A stretch of DNA of 64,000 nt from Candidatus Schekmanbacteria bacterium. Lineage in GTDB: Bacteria > Schekmanbacteria > GWA2-38-11 > J061. The notes under the pieces were generated by a model. That model did not search any database, was not told where the DNA came from, and saw only the letters and a list, made by a program, of their open reading frames with translations. Where the stretch lies: positions 1 to 64,000 of the forward strand of contig JACRJM010000010.1 in NCBI GenBank assembly GCA_016219965.1, in the 5' to 3' direction. Shown here piece after piece: positions 59,197 to 64,000 of this stretch; positions within the stretch are counted from its first letter, which is position 1; each line of letters opens with the position of its first letter. Made by a program: the position numbers and the translations under genes.

Positions 59197-60414
59197 CTAA
59201 CCCGCCATGAACTCGGAAAAAACTTCGTTTGAAAGGAGCACACCTTCTATCGTAAGCAACATTCGTCCATCGTTCACTGCGAGAAGCCCTGCATCCTGAA
59301 GACATCCTATCTCTTTTCCCCATTTTGAAAGAAGCTCTACCCCATACTGTTTTTTAAAATTCTCAATATCAATTCCCTCTGTCATCCTTAATCCGAGCAT
59401 CACCGCTTCGCCGGCAAGTTTTTCACCCGTAACTTCCTCTCCGCCAGCTTCCGGGAACAAGCCTTTCTCACAGCGGTTCATATACTCATCAACATCTTCA
59501 ATGTTCCATCTTCTTTTCCGCGACATTAAAATTCCTGACAGGCTTTTTTTTACAGCACATGAGTGTGCAGAAGCGCCAAGCCCAAGATATTCTCCTCCAT
59601 TCCAGTAATTGAGGTTGTTTCTGCACTCATAATCCTGCCTTGCAAAGTTTGATATTTCATATTGATTCAAACCTGCTGATTTAAAAATGACCGCTGCTTC
59701 AAGATACATCTCTCTTTGTTCTTCGTCACCGGGAAGGGTGAGACTACCGTCATTTATCATCCCGGAAAGCTGGGTTCCTTCTTCAACTGTCATTCCGTAG
59801 CAGGAAATATGTTCCGGATGAAATTCAATCGCCTTTGAAAGGCTTTCATTCCATCTGCCGGAATTGCTCCCGGGAACTCCGAAGATAAGGTCAAGACTCA
59901 GGTTTTCAAATCCTGCGGCTCTCGCATCTTTGATAATTCTTCCTGCATCAGAAATGCTGTGCCTTCTTCCAAGGATCTGAAGCTCCTCTTCAACAAAGCT
60001 CTGGCACCCGATGCTGATTCTGTTGACACCCGCTTTTCTAAAACCGGAAAGTTCTTCGAGGCCTGCGGTTGCAGGGTTAGTCTCAATCGTTATTTCAGCG
60101 TCATCAGCAAGATAAGCATTTCTTCTGACAGCAGAGAGAATTTCCTCTATATCGGACGGAGTCATGATTGAAGGTGTCCCACCGCCGAAATAGACAGCAT
60201 CTATTTTTCTCTCCGTTAAAAAGCCATTATCCTTATAAAGATTTAACTCCTTTTTCACAGCCTCAGCATATTTTTTGGTAAGTTTCCTGCTTTCCTCAGC
60301 AATTTTCCACAGTAGACCATTTTTACGGATAGACAATGGCACTGAATAAAAGTCGCAGTAAATACATTTGGACAGGCAAAAAGGGACATGTATATATATA
60401 TCTAGGTTTCTCAT
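59197..60414 (-). CDS. hemW: HemW-like radical SAM protein
   Basis: 405 residues. The radical SAM cluster motif CLSKCIYCDF (CxxxCxxC, about 12-21) is followed by YFGGGTPS, ETNPAT and GVNRISIGCQS, and by the C-terminal HemW domain (YEISNFAR, NLNYWNGGEYLGLGASAHS). HemW inserts or carries heme; members were formerly called oxygen-independent coproporphyrinogen oxidase. ATG 60414 follows no strong Shine-Dalgarno. Divergent from the PHP gene. Confidence 0.92.
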   Translation of the reverse strand: MRNLDIYIHVPFCLSKCIYCDFYSVPLSIRKNGLLWKIAEESRKLTKKYAEAVKKELNLYKDNGFLTERKIDAVYFGGGTPSIMTPSDIEEILSAVRRNAYLADDAEITIETNPATAGLEELSGFRKAGVNRISIGCQSFVEEELQILGRRHSISDAGRIIKDARAAGFENLSLDLIFGVPGSNSGRWNESLSKAIEFHPEHISCYGMTVEEGTQLSGMINDGSLTLPGDEEQREMYLEAAVIFKSAGLNQYEISNFARQDYECRNNLNYWNGGEYLGLGASAHSCAVKKSLSGILMSRKRRWNIEDVDEYMNRCEKGLFPEAGGEEVTGEKLAGEAVMLGLRMTEGIDIENFKKQYGVELLSKWGKEIGCLQDAGLLAVNDGRMLLTIEGVLLSNEVFSEFMAG

Positions 60415-60460
60415 AGAGTTTATGATTTACTTTAAAGAGATAATAATCTATATTTTTTTT

Positions 60461-61351
60461 ATGCTCAAGTTTGATTTACATATGCACAGCACTTTCTCCG
60501 ATGGCGAAAAAACGCCGGAGGAACTTGTACGCATGGCTGTTGATAATGGGATAACAACTCTTGCCATCACAGACCATGACATTGTAGAAGGCATATGCAT
60601 TGCCGCCGCAGAAGCCAAAAAACACTTAATAGAGATCATCCCGGGAGTTGAGGTCAATTGTGTTCACAATACTATGAGAATGGAAATCCTCGGATATTTC
60701 ATTGACCCGGCCAACAGGAAGCTGAACGAACGCTTAGCCCAGATGAGAGAGTACAGGGAAAAACGGGCAGACCAGATGATAGAGAAACTTAAAGGAATTA
60801 ATTTCGACATATCACGGGACAGGGTGGCAGAGATATCGGGAACCGGTACAATAGGAAGGCCGCACATTGCAAGAGCCCTTTTGGAAAAAGGATATGTATC
60901 ATCAATCGGCGAAGCCTTCAGGAAATACTTGAGCGACAACGGACCCTGTTACGTTAGCAGGATGAAAATCGAGGCAGCAGATGCTATCGCTCTTATACGG
61001 AATGCAGGAGGAATACCTGTCCACTCCCACCCCGGGTTTTATAAAACAAACGATTTGAGACAACATATGATAGAACTTAAAAAGCTTGGGCTCATGGGTG
61101 TTGAGGTTTTTTATCCCTATCCTTTCCAGGTCCCGCTTTTTAGAAACAATGGCGAAAAAGTATCAGGAGCAGATTATGAAAGATATCTCCTCTCAATTGC
61201 GAGAGAGCTTGAATTCGTAGTTACAGGCGGAACGGATTATCATGGCGGAGGAAACTACAGCTTGACAATAACAAGGATAAGCGCTGATTACGAATATATT
61301 GAAAAGCTAAAAGAAACACACCAGCAGGTGTCAGCTTCTCCTACCATCTAA
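60461..61351 (+). CDS. PHP-domain phosphoesterase (RNase AM / TrpH-like)
   Basis: 297 residues from ATG 60461, where the fold begins (LKFDLHMHSTFSDGEKT). The frame is open upstream to 60368, but that stretch is a hydrophobic leader with no support and overlaps hemW. PHP metal motifs: HMHS, AITDHD, PGVEVNC, GRPHIA, VHSHPG, GGTDYHG. The family removes 3'-phosphates from nucleotides or trims RNA 5' ends. It ends 11 bases inside the convergent fabH. Confidence 0.9.
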   Translation: MLKFDLHMHSTFSDGEKTPEELVRMAVDNGITTLAITDHDIVEGICIAAAEAKKHLIEIIPGVEVNCVHNTMRMEILGYFIDPANRKLNERLAQMREYREKRADQMIEKLKGINFDISRDRVAEISGTGTIGRPHIARALLEKGYVSSIGEAFRKYLSDNGPCYVSRMKIEAADAIALIRNAGGIPVHSHPGFYKTNDLRQHMIELKKLGLMGVEVFYPYPFQVPLFRNNGEKVSGADYERYLLSIARELEFVVTGGTDYHGGGNYSLTITRISADYEYIEKLKETHQQVSASPTI

Positions 61352-62327
61352 GAAGTATTGAGCCCCAGTTAAGTCCGCCCCCGAAAGCAGTCATCAGAAC
61401 ATGACAACCGGTTTTTATCCGGCCGTCTGAAATTGCTTCATCAAGGGCAAGGGGCACAGATGCAGCAGAAGTGTTCCCATGTTTATGTACGGTCAGGATT
61501 ATTTTTTCCTCGGGTATACGGAGCCTTTCAGCCAAAGCATCTATTATCCTTTTGTTTGCCTGATGGGGAACGACTATATCAATATCATCTGCAGTAAGCT
61601 TGTTCTGTTTAAGCACCTCGAGGCAGCTCTGCTCCATTGACCTTACAGCGATTTTGAATGTTTCCCGCCCCTGCATATGCACATAATGAAGTCTTTTATC
61701 TATCATCTCTTTTGTTATGGGATTACGTGTGCCGCCGCCCGGCATCTGTATAAGATGGGCATAATTCCCGTCTGAATGGATATTTGTAGAAAGTATCCCT
61801 CTGTTCCCCTTTTCAGGGATTACGACTGCTGCACCGGCTCCATCGCCGAATATGACGCAGGTATTCCTGTCAGTATAGTCAATTATCTTGCTCATTACTT
61901 CAGCACCTATTACAAGGGCGTTCTTATATTTCCCGCTCTTTATAAATGCGTCAGCAATGGTAAGGCCAAAGATAAACCCCGAACAAACTGCGGAGATATC
62001 AAAAGCCGCAGCCTTTGTAGCTCCAATATTCTTCTGCACAAAACATGCAGTGGGAGGAAAAAACATGTCAGGCGTTATGGTGGCAACTATTATGACCTCA
62101 ATATCTTCTGCTTTAACACCCGCAGATTTTAAGGCTTTTTTTGCAGCTATAGTCGCAATATCTGATGTTGCGACATTCGGCTCTGCTACATGCCTTTCTT
62201 TTATGCCTGTCCTTTCCATGATCCATTCATTACTGGTATCCACGATTTTTTCAAAGTACTTGTTGTCCAGGACGCGTTCAGGCAGGTATGAACCTGTACC
62301 TATTATTCTTGTCAGTATTTCAGCCAT
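61341..62327 (-). CDS. fabH: 3-oxoacyl-ACP synthase III (FabH)
   Basis: 328 residues. Condenses acetyl-CoA with malonyl-ACP to begin fatty acid synthesis. Triad: Cys in DISAVCSGF (about 114), His in VPHQANKRII (about 252), Asn in HGNTSAASV (about 282). GDGAGAAVV and AFGGGLNWGS are standard. It has a good promoter at 62363-62391 and no fab partners in the window. Confidence 0.95.
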   Translation of the reverse strand: MAEILTRIIGTGSYLPERVLDNKYFEKIVDTSNEWIMERTGIKERHVAEPNVATSDIATIAAKKALKSAGVKAEDIEVIIVATITPDMFFPPTACFVQKNIGATKAAAFDISAVCSGFIFGLTIADAFIKSGKYKNALVIGAEVMSKIIDYTDRNTCVIFGDGAGAAVVIPEKGNRGILSTNIHSDGNYAHLIQMPGGGTRNPITKEMIDKRLHYVHMQGRETFKIAVRSMEQSCLEVLKQNKLTADDIDIVVPHQANKRIIDALAERLRIPEEKIILTVHKHGNTSAASVPLALDEAISDGRIKTGCHVLMTAFGGGLNWGSILLRW

Positions 62328-62362
62328 GTATTTAAGATAATCTCCTGTATAAATGTTTGCTT

Positions 62363-62391
62363 TTGATATTAAAAATAAGATGCTATGTCAA
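62363..62391 (-). promoter_or_regulatory. Sigma70 promoter of fabH
   Basis: Minus strand: TTGACA (62391-62386), 17 bases, TATCAA (62368-62363), 36 bases before ATG 62327, with AGGAGA in the leader. Confidence 0.6.
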
Positions 62392-62510
62392 GCACGAGGT
62401 TATAACGTGTGATATTATAAAGTCTGTTTGACCAAAGTTGCAATTCTGTTGAAGGTCATTTATTTTTTTGATATTTTATGAATTGTTAAATTTTAACCTG
62501 AGATAAAAGA

Positions 62511-63686
62511 TTGCATCATAAAGTAACATCGGGACTTGATGTCTTCCTTGAAAAGCACAGAATAGGAAGAACAAAAATAAAGATAGGGCTTCTTGTAAAT
62601 CCTGCATCGGTCACGCATGACCTTTCTCCAGCGCTTGAAAAAATCATAAAATGCAAAAACATAGAGATTAAAGCCCTTTATGGCCCGCAGCATGGGATAT
62701 ATTCTCATACGCAGGACAACATGATAACATGGCGCGGGTTCACGCATGAGAAACTGGGGATACCTGTTTACAGCCTCTACGGTGAAACCCGGGTTCCTGA
62801 TGAAGAAATGCTGAAAGACATAGACGAACTCGTAGTTGACCTTCAGGACGTGGGGACCCGTGTTTACACATTCTCTTCCACACTGTTTAACTGTATGGAA
62901 GCATGCTCAAAGTTCGGGAAGAAACTCATCATCCTTGACAGACCTAACCCTGTTAACGGCAATTCAGTTGAAGGGGATTGCCTTCAACCTCAATATAAAT
63001 CATTCGTTGGAATGCTGGAAATCCCGATGAGGCACGGCCTTACGATGGGAGAGCTTGCTGTCATGTATAGGTATGAACGGAAGATTGACTGCGGTCTCGA
63101 AATATACAGGATGAAAGGATGGAAAAGGGAGATGTGGTTTGATGATACTGACCTTCCCTGGGTGATACCGTCGCCTAATATGACGACATTTGACACGGCA
63201 GTTGTCTATCCCGGAACTGTCTATCTTGAAGGAACTAACCTCTCAGAAGGGAGAGGGACAACAAGACCATTCGAGATAATAGGAGCACCATTCATAAATC
63301 CTGATAATTTCAAAAAGGAGCTTGATAGCTATAAACTTCCCGGTGTCTACTTCCGGAGTCTCTGTTTCCAGCCATCATTCCAGAAGTGGAAAGATGAAGT
63401 CTGCGGAGGGATACAGATACATGTTACCGACAGAAATAAATTTTTACCTGTACTTACCGGGACAGCGCTCATGAGAGCTGCAACAAAACTTTATCCGGAA
63501 AAATTCGAATGGAAGAAACCTCCCTATGAATATGAATATAAAAAACTTCCTATTGATGTTATTGCGGGAAACAGTATTTTCAGGAAGCAAATTGAAGAGA
63601 CTCATGATATAAAAAATATTGCAGAAAGCTGGAAAGATGACATTAAGGGCTTTAAGAAAAAAAGAAAAGAGTATCTGCTTTACTGA
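62511..63686 (+). CDS. DUF1343 family protein, NamZ-like exo-muramidase
   Basis: 391 residues from TTG 62511 (no in-frame Met near). Motifs: GLLVNPASVTHDL, ALYGPQHGIYSHTQDNM, PVYSLYGETRVPDEEMLKDI, LVVDLQDVGTRVYTF, DRPNPVNG, EGDCL, and PSPNMTTFDTAVVYPGTVYL. This family includes NamZ, which releases N-acetylmuramic acid from peptidoglycan fragments. No signal peptide is seen, so a cytoplasmic recycling role is likelier than wall turnover. The next gene (class II aldolase) follows by 38 bases. Confidence 0.9.
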   Translation: MHHKVTSGLDVFLEKHRIGRTKIKIGLLVNPASVTHDLSPALEKIIKCKNIEIKALYGPQHGIYSHTQDNMITWRGFTHEKLGIPVYSLYGETRVPDEEMLKDIDELVVDLQDVGTRVYTFSSTLFNCMEACSKFGKKLIILDRPNPVNGNSVEGDCLQPQYKSFVGMLEIPMRHGLTMGELAVMYRYERKIDCGLEIYRMKGWKREMWFDDTDLPWVIPSPNMTTFDTAVVYPGTVYLEGTNLSEGRGTTRPFEIIGAPFINPDNFKKELDSYKLPGVYFRSLCFQPSFQKWKDEVCGGIQIHVTDRNKFLPVLTGTALMRAATKLYPEKFEWKKPPYEYEYKKLPIDVIAGNSIFRKQIEETHDIKNIAESWKDDIKGFKKKRKEYLLY

Positions 63687-63724
63687 CAGAGCCGGTATTA
63701 TGACAATAGGGAGAAATGGAAAAT

Positions 63725-64000
63725 ATGGATCGTGAAATAAAAAAATTAAGGGAAGAGCTTGCCCTGATCTCGGTAAAATCCTATGAGCGGGGATTGACCT
63801 CAGGCGCAGGAGGTAACATCAGTGTGCGGATAAAAGACAAGGAACTCGTCGTTATTACTGCGTCGGGGATAAGCTTCAGGGATGTTACACCTCAAAATCT
63901 CATTGTAGTGGATTTTGACTGCCGTGTTGTTGAAGGGGATTTAAAACCATCAAAGGAAACCAAATGGCATTGCGGCATATATAAATACAGACCTGAGATA
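63725..64000 (+). CDS. Class II aldolase/adducin family protein (partial, C-terminus off window)
   Basis: 92 codons are present. The start is ATG 63725 (AGGGAG 11 bases upstream); ATG 63716 in the same frame is possible. SYERGLTSGAGGNISVRI is the phosphate-binding motif of L-fuculose-phosphate aldolase-like proteins, and VITASGISFRDVTPQNLIVVD follows; KPSKETKWHCGIYKYRPEI leads into the zinc HxH region beyond the edge. Linked to the NamZ-like gene, it may act in the same sugar salvage, by inference. Confidence 0.85.
   Translation, partial: MDREIKKLREELALISVKSYERGLTSGAGGNISVRIKDKELVVITASGISFRDVTPQNLIVVDFDCRVVEGDLKPSKETKWHCGIYKYRPEI

Overview
The window is 64 kb of moderately AT-rich bacterial chromosome, densely packed, with no rRNA, tRNA or CRISPR array. 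Lipoproteins with lipoboxes, secreted repeat proteins and a CcmAB-type exporter suggest a Gram-negative (diderm) cell. Aldehyde:ferredoxin oxidoreductase, nitrogenase-like proteins, HemW and the AmmeMemoRadiSam proteins suggest an anaerobe. The gene mix (AlkP-superfamily cluster, UPF0182, two geranylgeranyl-reductase-like flavoproteins) recalls uncultured lineages such as Schekmanbacteria or other delta-proteobacteria-like phyla. That placement is an impression, not a determination.

Layout. 1-3.0 kb: a large secreted SBBP / thrombospondin-3 / CARDB protein, cut by the window edge. 3.2-16.06 kb: a likely ten-gene minus-strand operon with a good sigma70 promoter at 16027-16055. In order of transcription it encodes a small RHH protein, ATP sulfurylase, AlkP enzyme 4, APS kinase, AlkP enzymes 3, 2 and 1, a second small RHH protein, a YidC/EMC3-like membrane protein and a gingipain-type C25 peptidase. 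Three unrelated proteins of this operon end in the same tail, (E/D)EIKxxLxxLGY(I/L). This is the best candidate for an undescribed system. 16.1-20.0 kb: Hsp20, transketolase, GalT. 20.1-24.0 kb: a metallophosphoesterase lipoprotein, then a compact nitrogenase-like operon of two NifH-like proteins and a single NifD/K-like protein. 24.1-28.6 kb: secreted protein, UPF0182 protein, thiolase. 28.7-30.8 kb: an AT-rich accessory patch with a broken HsdS and two orphan genes, one possibly defence related.

30.9-40.5 kb: MEMO1 and AMMECR1 homologues; a seven-gene minus-strand run (zinc-ribbon acidic protein, flavoprotein, UMF1-type transporter, small membrane protein, dimeric barrel protein, aroE, aroK); lpdA; ispH-yggT. 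40.5-49 kb: creatininase family, thioesterase, a five-gene operon headed by an LsrF-like aldolase/thiolase and a zinc dehydrogenase, a small membrane protein, a GT39 transferase. 49.1-54.5 kb: AOR, a second GT39-like transferase, two lipoproteins. 54.5-57.6 kb: a rearranged patch in which a DUF4143 ATPase gene is flanked by direct repeats of the 3' end of a ccmB-like gene, next to palindromes and a VapB relic. 57.7-64 kb: second flavoprotein paralogue, hemW, PHP phosphoesterase, fabH, a DUF1343 (NamZ-like) protein and the start of a class II aldolase.

Also notable is a 66-68 bp structured repeat at 41385-41452 and 59085-59150, whose outer stem shows a compensatory base change between copies. 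All protein assignments rest on reading motifs and remembered family signatures; no database search was run.
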